Assembly (NCBI GenBank): GCA_026982515.1
Contig: JALSGY010000506.1
Location: forward strand, 1-7,890
Direction: 5' to 3'
Length of the DNA: 7,890 nt
Origin: Paracoccaceae bacterium
Lineage (GTDB): Bacteria; Pseudomonadota; Alphaproteobacteria; Rhodobacterales; Rhodobacteraceae
Below, one piece after another: positions 1 through 6,111 of this stretch (the stretch's first letter is position 1; each line of letters starts with the position of its first letter). The notes under the pieces were generated by a model that worked only from the letters and a program-made list of their open reading frames with translations, searched no databases and was not told the DNA's origin. The translations under genes were made by a program, and so were the position numbers.

Positions 1-334
1 GATACAGCCATTGGTCGTCATCGGCGCCGACCTTGGCATGGGTCAGCAGGATGGTGCCCTTCAGGTCCGGCGGGCTGTCGAAAATGGCGATGGACATGTC
101 GCCGCCCTTTTCGCCGGGCACTTCCAGCATCATCATTCGCAGCCTGCGCTCGCGGGTGTTGCCCTTGCGGTCCTGCAGGATCATGGTCAGGCGCACCTGC
201 GCATCGCCCCAGCCCGCATCGCGCCGCTCGACCTCGCGCACGATTTCAAGCCCGCGTGCCGCCGGATCCTGCGCTGCGGCCAGGCCCGGCAGCAGCAGCA
301 TGAGCGCGACAAGAGAGAAAAGAACGCGTTGCAT
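1..334 (-). CDS. Secreted LolA-like outer membrane lipoprotein-sorting protein (3' part missing)
   Basis: The first 111 residues are visible; the gene leaves the window at its C-terminal side. Residues 1-21 form a clear Sec signal peptide: MQR, a hydrophobic core (VLFSLVALMLLLPG), then a likely cleavage at LAAA-Q. There is no lipobox Cys, so the mature protein should be soluble in the periplasm. The mature part has the pattern of LolA-superfamily 'outer membrane lipoprotein-sorting' proteins: GLEIVREVERRDAGWGD, a basic stretch RKGNTRERRLRM, then IFDSPPDLKGT and DDDQWLY. Relatives have a beta-barrel-like fold that shields a lipid or acyl group. The start codon overlaps the stop of the ATPase gene by one base (TGATG), with a strong AAAGGAG six bases upstream, so translation is probably coupled. 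It is the fifth gene of the operon and a natural periplasmic acceptor for cargo released by the two permeases. The cargo itself is not shown by the sequence. Confidence 0.85.
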   Translation of the reverse strand, partial: MQRVLFSLVALMLLLPGLAAAQDPAARGLEIVREVERRDAGWGDAQVRLTMILQDRKGNTRERRLRMMMLEVPGEKGGDMSIAIFDSPPDLKGTILLTHAKVGADDDQWLY

Positions 335-1212
335 CAGCTTCTCCTTTCCAGAGCCGCCCGGTTGTTCGAAAGATGGGTGATGTAGGTTTCCGGGGTGGCG
401 GTGAAGCGTTCGCGGCAACGCTCCGAGCAGAAATGGTATCGCGCCTCCCCATGGTCGATGAATATCTCCGAGGTCCAGCTGTCGATCGCCATGTTACACA
501 CCGGGTCACGCACCCATTCGTGGGCATCGAGCTTGCGGTCGCGCAGCTTGCCGTCCTCCAGCCACAGGATGCGGTCGGCCACGTCCTCGACGCGGCGATC
601 GTGGGTCACGATCAGCACCCCGCGCCCGTCGTCGCGGGCGATGTCGTGCAGCACCATCAGCACGTTCTGGCCGCTCTTCGAATCGAGGTTGCCGGTGGGC
701 TCGTCGGCGATGATCAGCCTGGGCTCGTTGATCAGCGCCCGCGCGATCGCCACCCGCTGTTTCTCGCCGCCCGAAAGGGTGCGCGGCAGCGCATGGCGCC
801 GCTCGGCAAGGCCCAGTTTTTCCAGAATCTCGTCTGCGCGCGGCGCGGCGGCCTTCACCCCGCCGGGCGCCAGATGAGCGGGAAACAGGACATTCTCGCG
901 CACGCTCAGCGCCTCGAGCAGGTTGAAGGACTGGAACACGAAACCGATGGTGCGTGCGCGCAGGGCCGAAAGCCCGGCCTCGCTCAGCGTCGAGATGTCG
1001 GTGCCGTCGATGACGACCTTGCCGGAGTCGGCCCGCAGCAGCGCCCCGAGGATGGAAACCAGCGTCGTCTTGCCAGAGCCGGAAGGGCCGGTGATGGTCA
1101 CCATTTCCCCCTGTTGCAGCTCCAGGGAAACGCCGTCCACCGCCCGGACAAGGGCGTGGCCCTGTCCGAAGGTCTTGACCACGTTCTCGGCTTGCAGGAT
1201 CGGTGTTGTCAT
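334..1212 (-). CDS. ABC transporter ATPase (LolD/MacB type) with C-terminal YHS metal-binding domain
   Basis: This 292-residue cytoplasmic ATPase powers the two adjacent FtsX-type permeases. Residues 1-225 are a complete LolD/MacB-like nucleotide-binding domain: Walker A GPSGSGKTT (42-50), Q-loop Q94 in FVFQSFNLLE, signature LSGGE (146-150), Walker B with D170-E171 and H-loop H204. Catalytic residues are intact. Lone LolD-type ATPases usually end near residue 225-230. Here about 60 residues follow, and they form a YHS-type domain: DPVCNM (236-241), then YHFCSERCRERF (259-270), with C239, C262 and C266 as candidate metal ligands. YHS domains are known from copper-transporting P-type ATPases and are thought to bind metal. 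The ATG at 1212 is preferred because GAGGA lies about 8 bases before it and MTTPILQAENV is a family-like N-terminus. An in-frame ATG at 1227 would add five residues and overlap the upstream stop as ATGA, but it has no clear Shine-Dalgarno sequence. The fusion is unusual and suggests metal sensing or loading at the transporter. Confidence 0.93.
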   Translation of the reverse strand: MTTPILQAENVVKTFGQGHALVRAVDGVSLELQQGEMVTITGPSGSGKTTLVSILGALLRADSGKVVIDGTDISTLSEAGLSALRARTIGFVFQSFNLLEALSVRENVLFPAHLAPGGVKAAAPRADEILEKLGLAERRHALPRTLSGGEKQRVAIARALINEPRLIIADEPTGNLDSKSGQNVLMVLHDIARDDGRGVLIVTHDRRVEDVADRILWLEDGKLRDRKLDAHEWVRDPVCNMAIDSWTSEIFIDHGEARYHFCSERCRERFTATPETYITHLSNNRAALERRS

Positions 1213-1223
1213 TTCGGAGGTCC

Positions 1224-2333
1224 TCATTGCTGGAATGCGGAAACGGGATCGACGGACAGCACCCTTCTTACGGGGATGATGGCCGCGATCAGCGACACGA
1301 CGACGGCGGTGGAGCCCGAGCGGATCAGCGCCGCGGTGGTCACGCCGAGGCTGATCTTGGGCGACAGCACCCCCACCAGCGGCACCGCCAGGTAGATCAG
1401 GGCCACGGCCAACGCATAGGCCAGCAGACCGATGGCCAGCGCCTGCAGCAGAAGCGCGGCATAGATCGAGCGGTCACGCACCCCCAGCGCCTTCATCACC
1501 GCCAGTTCGCGCTCGCGCTCGGAGACATGCGAATGGACGATGAAGCCGGTCAGCAGCACCGCCAGGGCGCCGCCGATCAGGGTCATGATCCAGACGATAT
1601 CGAGCCCCATCTGCACGGCGATGGAATAGTCGCGCGCCGAGAATTCCTCGCGCGTCAGGGCGTTGACCTTCTCGACCTCCGCCTTGATCCGTTCGGCCAG
1701 CTCGGCCGGGTTCACACCGGGTTCGGCATCGACCAGCAGGTAGCTGACGGTGCCCACCGTCGAGATGGTCTCGGCCAGGTCGTCGAGGGTGACGAAGGTG
1801 ATGGAATTGGCCATCGAGAAGGTGTCGCGCGACAGCCCCGCGATGGTGAAATCCTCGCCGGCGATGCGCACCTTGTCGCCGATTCCCAGCCCGGCGCTGT
1901 CAGCGATGACCTCGGGGATGATCGCCTCGCCCGGCCCCGGGGCGCGCGCCCCGCGTGCCATTTCCCACGGGCCGGCGCGCGGATCGCCTGCCTCCATCCC
2001 CACCACGAAGGAAAACCAGTTGCGCCCGCCCGCCTCGAACACGGAATTGAGGTAGAGGATCGGGGTGACCTTCTTCACCCCCTCCACCCCGGCCACCGCG
2101 TCGATCTTCCAGTCGGCCAGGAAAGAGGTGGTCATGTGCATGTTGCCCACCCCCTCCTGCATCACCCACACATCCGCATCGGTCTTGTCGATCAGCGCCA
2201 CGATCTTTTCCGACTCGCCCGCGAAGACGCCCTCGAAGAACAGTACCAGGGCAAAGGCACTGGCCACGGCAGCAACGCTGGCCAGCAGTTGTTGCGGGGA
2301 AGAGAAAAGTTCTCGGAAGGTCCAGTTGAACAT
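1224..2333 (-). CDS. ABC transporter permease, FtsX/MacB (LolC/E-like) family, second of a pair
   Basis: This is a 369-residue inner-membrane permease with the four-helix FtsX/MacB layout. TM1 is at about 16-37, then a large periplasmic domain (about 40-240), then three C-terminal helices at about 246-266, 290-316 and 340-357. The cytoplasmic coupling segment SERERELAVMKALGV (271-285) and the C-terminal VRRVLSVDPVSAFQQ are diagnostic of the family. Proteins of this type do not form a substrate pore. They use mechanical transmission of ATP hydrolysis to extract lipoproteins or lipids, or to drive periplasmic partners. The periplasmic domain carries M59 and an NMHM cluster (M65, H66, M67) at a position where the sister permease has NFIA. 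The stop overlaps the upstream alternative ATPase start. The upstream permease gene ends two bases before this ATG, and GGGGG lies just ahead of it. It most likely forms a heterodimer with the permease at 2336-3466. Confidence 0.92.
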   Translation of the reverse strand: MFNWTFRELFSSPQQLLASVAAVASAFALVLFFEGVFAGESEKIVALIDKTDADVWVMQEGVGNMHMTTSFLADWKIDAVAGVEGVKKVTPILYLNSVFEAGGRNWFSFVVGMEAGDPRAGPWEMARGARAPGPGEAIIPEVIADSAGLGIGDKVRIAGEDFTIAGLSRDTFSMANSITFVTLDDLAETISTVGTVSYLLVDAEPGVNPAELAERIKAEVEKVNALTREEFSARDYSIAVQMGLDIVWIMTLIGGALAVLLTGFIVHSHVSERERELAVMKALGVRDRSIYAALLLQALAIGLLAYALAVALIYLAVPLVGVLSPKISLGVTTAALIRSGSTAVVVSLIAAIIPVRRVLSVDPVSAFQQ

Positions 2334-2335
2334 CG

Positions 2336-3466
2336 TTACCCCCTGAATGCGGTTGCCGGATCAAGCCGGCGCATGGTGCCCAGCGGGGCCAGCCCGCCGA
2401 GGATGGCCAGAAGCACGGCGATGGCCCCGGTGCGCCACAGGCCGACCGGGTTGCCGGTTTCGATCAGATAGACCGGCGAGATGTTCTCGATCAGCGTGGC
2501 CAGCCCGCTGGCCATGGCCACCCCCAGCGGGATCGCCAGCAGCGCGGTGAACAGCGCCTCGATCACCACCCCCGCCATCAGGTGCCGGGTGGTGAAGCCG
2601 AGCGCGCGCAGAACCCCGAGCGTCTTCTTGCGGCTGCGCACCGCGGCGAAGGAAAACAGCCCGATGGCCAGCGCCCCGATGGCGTAGCTCAGCCCTAGAA
2701 GCAGGCTCAGGATCGGGCCGAACAGCTCGCGCCCGAGGTTCTCGTCATTGGTGGCGAGGGTTTCGGGCAGGAAGGTGTCGGCATCGGGGATGTTGGCGTC
2801 GATGGTGGCCGCCACCTCGGCCGGATCGGCGCCCGGGGTCACGTCCACCAGCAGGAAGCTGAGCAGCGGGAAGGCGGCGATGTCGGCGCCCACGTCGGAT
2901 TCGAAATAGAAGTCGATCAGCCCGTCGAAGGTGACGAAGGCAAAGGGCGTGAAGATCGCGGCCGCCCCCTCGGTGATGCCGGTGATGGTGAAATCATAGG
3001 CCGAGAGGGTCAGCTTGTCGCCGATCGCCAGCCCGTAGCGCCTGGCAAGGGCGCGGTCGATGGTGATCTCGCCGGTGCCCTGCGGGGCGCGCCCTTCCGT
3101 CACCGCCGCGGGCCCGCCCGCATCATCATAGACCACGACGAGAATCGGCGACAGCCGCCCCCCGGCCTCGTAGATCAGCATCAGCGAAGTCAGCGGATGG
3201 GCCTCGGCCACGCCGGGCTGGGCCTCCACCTCGGCGCGGACCTGCTGGGGCAGCACCGAACGGGCGGCGATGAAGTTGGAGATGCCGGTCTGGGCCACGA
3301 TGACATCGCCGCCGCGCTCCAGCACGCTCTTCCTCAGCTGGGTGTAGGTGCCCGACATGAACCCTTCGAGCATCAGGATCTCGGCCAGGATCGCGGCTAC
3401 CGCCAGCACCGTCAGGAAGGTGCGGGCCGGGCGGTAGAAACCGTTCTTGATGGCAAGTTTCAGCAT
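2336..3466 (-). CDS. ABC transporter permease, FtsX/MacB (LolC/E-like) family, first of a pair
   Basis: This 376-residue inner-membrane protein is paralogous to the next gene. Predicted topology is TM1 about 17-36, a periplasmic MacB-like domain about 40-248, TM2 about 251-277, TM3 about 298-322 and TM4 about 345-363. The FtsX coupling helix reads RSRKKTLGVLRALGF (277-291) and the C-terminus ends RRLDPATAFRG, matching the RRVLSVDPVSAFQQ end of its partner. The ATG at 3466 is chosen because AAGGAG sits 8 bases upstream and MLKLAIKNGFYRPARTFLTVL is a normal N-terminus for the family. A longer reading from 3502 starts MQMRSLAEGASN and would lie deep inside the upstream gene. With the chosen start it overlaps the flavoprotein gene by seven bases (ATGCTGA), so co-translation is likely. 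Two different permeases plus one ATPase resemble LolCDE in architecture; orthology to LolCDE is not claimed. Confidence 0.92.
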   Translation of the reverse strand: MLKLAIKNGFYRPARTFLTVLAVAAILAEILMLEGFMSGTYTQLRKSVLERGGDVIVAQTGISNFIAARSVLPQQVRAEVEAQPGVAEAHPLTSLMLIYEAGGRLSPILVVVYDDAGGPAAVTEGRAPQGTGEITIDRALARRYGLAIGDKLTLSAYDFTITGITEGAAAIFTPFAFVTFDGLIDFYFESDVGADIAAFPLLSFLLVDVTPGADPAEVAATIDANIPDADTFLPETLATNDENLGRELFGPILSLLLGLSYAIGALAIGLFSFAAVRSRKKTLGVLRALGFTTRHLMAGVVIEALFTALLAIPLGVAMASGLATLIENISPVYLIETGNPVGLWRTGAIAVLLAILGGLAPLGTMRRLDPATAFRG

Positions 3467-4659
3467 GTTTGAGGCTCCTTCCGCCAGGCTGCGCATTTGC
3501 AAAGGACGCAGCCGCAGCCCGGCTCGTTGCAGTCACGCTGGTTTGCGGGCTCTCGCCAGGCCCGCGCGATCAGCGGTGCAGCCAGGCGGCTGAGCGCATT
3601 CGGCCGGTAGGCCCGCCCCACCGCCCGGCCGGCATCGCCGCGGGATGCGCGCCGCACCATCCGGTCGAGAAACGCGCCGCCGGTGCGTTCGAACATGGCA
3701 CGGTTGAGCAGGCCGCGCAGCTGGGCCGGGGCGATCTCGTGACGCCACAGCGTATCAAAGTTGCGGTTTTCCACGATGGCGCGGGCCGCCAGGATGCCCG
3801 AGCGCAGGGCGGTGCGGATGCCGAAGCCTGCGAAGGCGTCCTGAAAGCCGGCCCTTTCCCCGACCGCCAGCTTGCGGCCCTGCACGGCCGAGCGCGGCAT
3901 GTGGAAGTTGCCGTATCCGCCGAACTGGCGCGGCTCGTCCATCCGCAGCTCCAACCGCCGGGTGAAGAATGCGCGTGTGGTCTCCAGATGGTGGGCCTGA
4001 TTGTGGAAGTTCCTGAACATGCAGCTGGCCAGCGTGCCCCGCCCGCCGGCGATCAGCAGGTAGGCATAGCCGCCGGGGGCCAGCTCTTCGCCCAGCGCCA
4101 GCCAGGCGCCGTCGGGGTGGTCGGTGCGGAAGGTGTAGCCCACCGCGATGACATCGGCCCGCCGGGGCCCGGTGGCGATGATCGCGGCGCCGTCCACTTC
4201 GCGGACCCTGTCGTTGAAGGTGATCTCGACACCGGCGGCGCGGGCCGCCTCGAGCAGCCCGCGGTCGAGAGTGCCCTCCCCGGGGCCGCGGCGCAGCAGG
4301 TGAAACAGCGGCCGCTCCGAGCGGACCTGATGCGCCCGCCCGCGGGTGTCGTACACCGTGCCGCGGAAAACCGCCTTGTGGAAGAAGCGCCCGCGCGCCC
4401 CCAGCGCCGCCAGATCGTCCATCGCCTCGCCGTCGCGGCTCCAGTTCTCGAGGCCCTGGAAATCGTTGTGAAAGCGATGTCCGACGGTACTGTGCCATTC
4501 GCGCACATGCACCCGCCGCCCGGCCCGCGCCAGGGTGATGGCGGCGGCCAGCCCGGAAGGCCCGGCCCCGACGATGGTGACCGGCTCCTGCAGGTCCGTT
4601 GCTGCCGTCACGTGGTGGCGGCTGGTAGCTTCCTGCCGTGCTGATGCAGAACCCGACAT
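3460..4659 (-). CDS. FAD-dependent oxidoreductase, geranylgeranyl-reductase-like, with Cys-rich C-terminal tail
   Basis: This 399-residue flavoprotein is the first gene of the operon. Residues 27-54 form the dinucleotide-binding motif: VTIVGAGPSGLAAAITLARAG, with G31, G33 and G36, and an acidic residue (E54) at the strand-2 end for the FAD ribose. The second FAD contact is seen around 267-292 (VGERAGFQDAFAGFGIRTALRSGILAARAI), the pattern of the geranylgeranyl reductase/p-hydroxybenzoate hydroxylase group. Its substrate cannot be read; relatives reduce isoprenoid double bonds or hydroxylate substrates. The C-terminus is unusual: CNEPGCGCVLCKC (377-389), with spacing C-X4-C-X-C-X2-C-X-C, plus a last-residue C399. 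It looks like a metal- or cluster-binding appendage. The ATG at 4659 is preferred, with a weak GGGA eight bases upstream. TTG at 4665 and GTG at 4611 are alternatives, the latter just before the fold begins. It is not a BchP: no photosynthesis genes are nearby. Confidence 0.85.
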   Translation of the reverse strand: MSGSASARQEATSRHHVTAATDLQEPVTIVGAGPSGLAAAITLARAGRRVHVREWHSTVGHRFHNDFQGLENWSRDGEAMDDLAALGARGRFFHKAVFRGTVYDTRGRAHQVRSERPLFHLLRRGPGEGTLDRGLLEAARAAGVEITFNDRVREVDGAAIIATGPRRADVIAVGYTFRTDHPDGAWLALGEELAPGGYAYLLIAGGRGTLASCMFRNFHNQAHHLETTRAFFTRRLELRMDEPRQFGGYGNFHMPRSAVQGRKLAVGERAGFQDAFAGFGIRTALRSGILAARAIVENRNFDTLWRHEIAPAQLRGLLNRAMFERTGGAFLDRMVRRASRGDAGRAVGRAYRPNALSRLAAPLIARAWREPANQRDCNEPGCGCVLCKCAAWRKEPQTC

Positions 4660-4712
4660 GATCAATCCCGGAAAATCCAGTTCACATTTTCGCGACTCGG
4701 CGCGATATGATC

Positions 4713-4743
4713 AGGATAAACTTTCCAGAGACTGGAAGGTCAA
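4713..4743 (-). promoter_or_regulatory. CueR/HmrR-type (MerR-family) copper-responsive promoter and operator
   Basis: On the minus strand, -35 TTGACC (4743-4738) and -10 TATCCT (4718-4713) are separated by 19 bases. This is longer than the usual 17 and characteristic of promoters activated by MerR-family DNA distortion. The spacer region holds a dyad, CCTTCC (4739-4734) and GGAAAG (4726-4721), separated by 7 bases. With the inner AG/CT and outer A/T pairs the arms reach nine positions with one mismatch. CCTTCC-N7-GGAAGG is the recognition pattern of CueR/HmrR, as at the E. coli copA promoter, and differs from the MerR, ZntR, CadR and SoxR boxes. Transcription would begin near 4706, giving a leader of about 47 bases before the flavoprotein ATG at 4659. 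No MerR-type regulator is encoded in the window, so it must act in trans. Confidence 0.8.
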
Positions 4744-4762
4744 GGCCTTCGTACGGGTTTGC

Positions 4763-4776
4763 GCGAATCAATTCGC
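4763..4776. repeat. Perfect inverted repeat upstream of the copper-type promoter
   Basis: GCGAAT and ATTCGC are separated by CA: six-base arms with a two-base spacer. It lies about 20 bases upstream of the -35 element of the flavoprotein operon and 78 bases downstream of the lyxose isomerase stop. It could be an additional operator. No T-run follows on either strand, so it is not a convincing intrinsic terminator. Function unknown. Confidence 0.4.
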
Positions 4777-4853
4777 CGCGGCGCGGCGGAAGCGATGGTG
4801 CGCGCTTATAATATCTGTAAATTCGACTAGTTACGCGGAGTCAGGCGGGTGGT

Positions 4854-5543
4854 TCAGCCCAGCCAGTTCGGGTAATCCGATACCAGAAGGTGCAGTGGCG
4901 GCTCATCCTCCTCGATTTCGGAGAACCGCCCGATAGGGTCGCGGAAGACGTTGTCGGTGCGGTCGTCGTTGACGTTCGAAACCTCGCCGATCAGCACCCG
5001 CCCGCCCTCGCCCCAGAAGGCGTGCCAGGTGTCGGGCTTAAGCGTCACGCTCTCGCCGGGGGCCAGTTTCAGCCGCCCGCCCGCGGGCAGGCGGCGCAGC
5101 GTGCCGTCGGTGCGCACCGCCACTTCGCCATCCTCGTCGAGGCTGCCGTCGGGGGCGGCGGCGAAAAGCTCCAGCACCAGGGTGGCGCCGCCGCGGTTGA
5201 TGATGTCCTCGGTTTTCAGGTTGTGCCGGTGCATCGGGCTGATCTGCCCCTCGCCCGAGATCAGCAGCTTCTCGGCATAAAGCATCCCCCGCCCGCGCGC
5301 CACGTTGGCCCGGGCCCCGTTGCGGAGGGTGAACAGGACCAGCCCCAGTTCGTCGAACCGGCCCTGCCCGTAATCGGTGATGTCCCAGCCCAGCATGCGC
5401 TCGCGGATCATGGCGCTGTCGGTGGCGACGCGGGCGCGCAGCTCTTCGGGCGACCACCAGGCGAAGGGCGGCAGCGCGAAGCCATGGGCGCGGATGAAGG
5501 TATCGGCCTCGCGGATGATGTCGTTGACGGTCGAGCGTTTCAT
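4854..5543 (-). CDS. D-lyxose ketol-isomerase (D-lyxose isomerase, EC 5.3.1.15)
   Basis: This 229-residue cytoplasmic cupin enzyme interconverts D-lyxose and D-xylulose, and in characterised relatives also D-mannose and D-fructose. Length and sequence match the family throughout: MKRSTVNDIIREA at the start, FAWWSPEEL (28-35), MLGWDITDYGQGRFDELGL (50-68), FTLRNG, EDIINRGGATLVLEL (112-126), LAPGESVTLKP, WHAFWGE (173-179), GEVSNVNDDRTDNVF and GRFSEIEEDEPP. The expected Mn-binding residues are present: H105, H107, E112 and H174. The ATG at 5543 gives the family N-terminus. The longer reading up to 5696 would run into the upstream gene and has no family similarity. GGAAA lies about 9 bases upstream as a weak ribosome site. 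It is 94 bases downstream of the Lrp-type gene, so it may be read through from there. No pentose kinase or sugar transporter is in view, so the physiological sugar is uncertain. Confidence 0.93.
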   Translation of the reverse strand: MKRSTVNDIIREADTFIRAHGFALPPFAWWSPEELRARVATDSAMIRERMLGWDITDYGQGRFDELGLVLFTLRNGARANVARGRGMLYAEKLLISGEGQISPMHRHNLKTEDIINRGGATLVLELFAAAPDGSLDEDGEVAVRTDGTLRRLPAGGRLKLAPGESVTLKPDTWHAFWGEGGRVLIGEVSNVNDDRTDNVFRDPIGRFSEIEEDEPPLHLLVSDYPNWLG

Positions 5544-5637
5544 GGGCGCATTTCCGCAGCAGGGAAGGGACGAGACGGAAGGCCTAGCGCCCGCAACAGG
5601 TTTCGGCAAGCGTCCGCCGCGGGGCGCCGGGCGCGGA
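5544..5637 (-). other. Intergenic spacer between putR-like gene and lyxose isomerase
   Basis: This is a 94-base GC-rich spacer between two same-strand genes. I see no T-run after a hairpin, so no intrinsic terminator is evident, and no strong promoter. Either read-through from the regulator gene or a weak unrecognised promoter could serve the isomerase. Confidence 0.4.
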
Positions 5638-6111
5638 TCAGAAGACGAAATCCTTGACCGCCTGCATCGACACGTGGGTCGAGGTATTGGCCACATGCGG
5701 CAGGGACGAGACCTTCTCTCCCAGCACCTCGCGGTAGCTCTTCATGTCGCAGGTGCGGATCTTCAGCAGGTAGTCGAAGGCCCCGGCGATCATGTGACAC
5801 TGCTCTACCTGCGGGATCTTCAGCACCGCCTCGTTGAACTCCGACAGCGCCTTCTCGGAGGTGTCGGAAAGCTTCACCTCGACGAATGCCACCTGCTCCA
5901 GCCGTAACCTGGAGGGGTTGAGGATGGCCCGGAAGCCGAGGATGTAGCCCTCGTTCTGCAGCCGCTTCAGCCGCACCTGGCAGGGGCTCTTGGAAAGCCC
6001 GACCCGGCGGGCCAGTTCGGTGACGGGGATGCGCCCCTCGGCCGAGAGTATCTCGAGGATGCGGATATCGTGACGGTCCAGATGGCCTGAAATTTCCCGG
6101 TACTTGGTCAT
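5638..6111 (-). CDS. putR: Lrp/AsnC-family transcriptional regulator, probable proline-responsive activator of putA
   Basis: This 157-residue DNA-binding protein has the full Lrp/AsnC architecture. The N-terminal winged helix-turn-helix starts LDRHDIRILEILSAEGRIPVTELARRVGLSKSPCQVRLKRLQNEGYI (about residues 11-57). It is followed by the RAM ligand-binding domain, with VAFVEVKL, VEQCHMIAGAFDYLLKIRT and the terminal strand VANTSTHVSMQAVKDFVF. Lrp proteins form octamers that wrap DNA and change activity on binding amino acids. It diverges from putA with 117 bases between the starts. In alphaproteobacteria such as Agrobacterium and Rhodobacter, putA is activated in response to proline by an Lrp-type PutR in this arrangement, and the assignment rests on this. 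The ATG at 6111 gives MTKYREI; an in-frame ATG at 6123 would add four residues, and neither has a good ribosome site. The in-frame reading to 6555 lies antisense in putA and is not real. Confidence 0.9.
   Translation of the reverse strand: MTKYREISGHLDRHDIRILEILSAEGRIPVTELARRVGLSKSPCQVRLKRLQNEGYILGFRAILNPSRLRLEQVAFVEVKLSDTSEKALSEFNEAVLKIPQVEQCHMIAGAFDYLLKIRTCDMKSYREVLGEKVSSLPHVANTSTHVSMQAVKDFVF

Noticed and set aside
373..2471. Long plus-strand open frames (340 and 422 codons) opposite the ATPase and permease genes
   Set aside because: They are His/Gln/Gly/Arg-rich antisense frames typical of GC-rich DNA. The minus-strand genes have full family motifs, ribosome sites and coupled junctions.
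3469..4644. Plus-strand 391-codon open frame opposite the flavoprotein
   Set aside because: It lies antisense to a gene with clear FAD motifs, has no recognisable domain and no ribosome site that I could identify.
3460..4659. Bacteriochlorophyll geranylgeranyl reductase BchP
   Set aside because: Only the general flavoprotein superfamily pattern is shared. No photosynthesis genes are nearby, and the Cys-rich tail and transporter context do not fit.
4723..4737. TTCCAG-AGA-CTGGAA as an intrinsic terminator of the lyxose isomerase gene
   Set aside because: No T-run follows on the minus strand. The dyad is better explained by its exact position between -35 and -10 elements.
4713..4743. SoxR, ZntR, CadR or MerR (mercury) operator
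   Set aside because: The half-site CCTTCC/GGAA(A/G)G matches the copper-type CueR/HmrR pattern and not the CCTCAAG, CTCTGGAG, CCCTATAG or GTAC-centred patterns of the others.
5544..5696. Upstream extension of the lyxose isomerase to 280 residues
   Set aside because: The extra 51 residues overlap the Lrp-type gene and resemble nothing in the family. ATG 5543 gives the family N-terminus.
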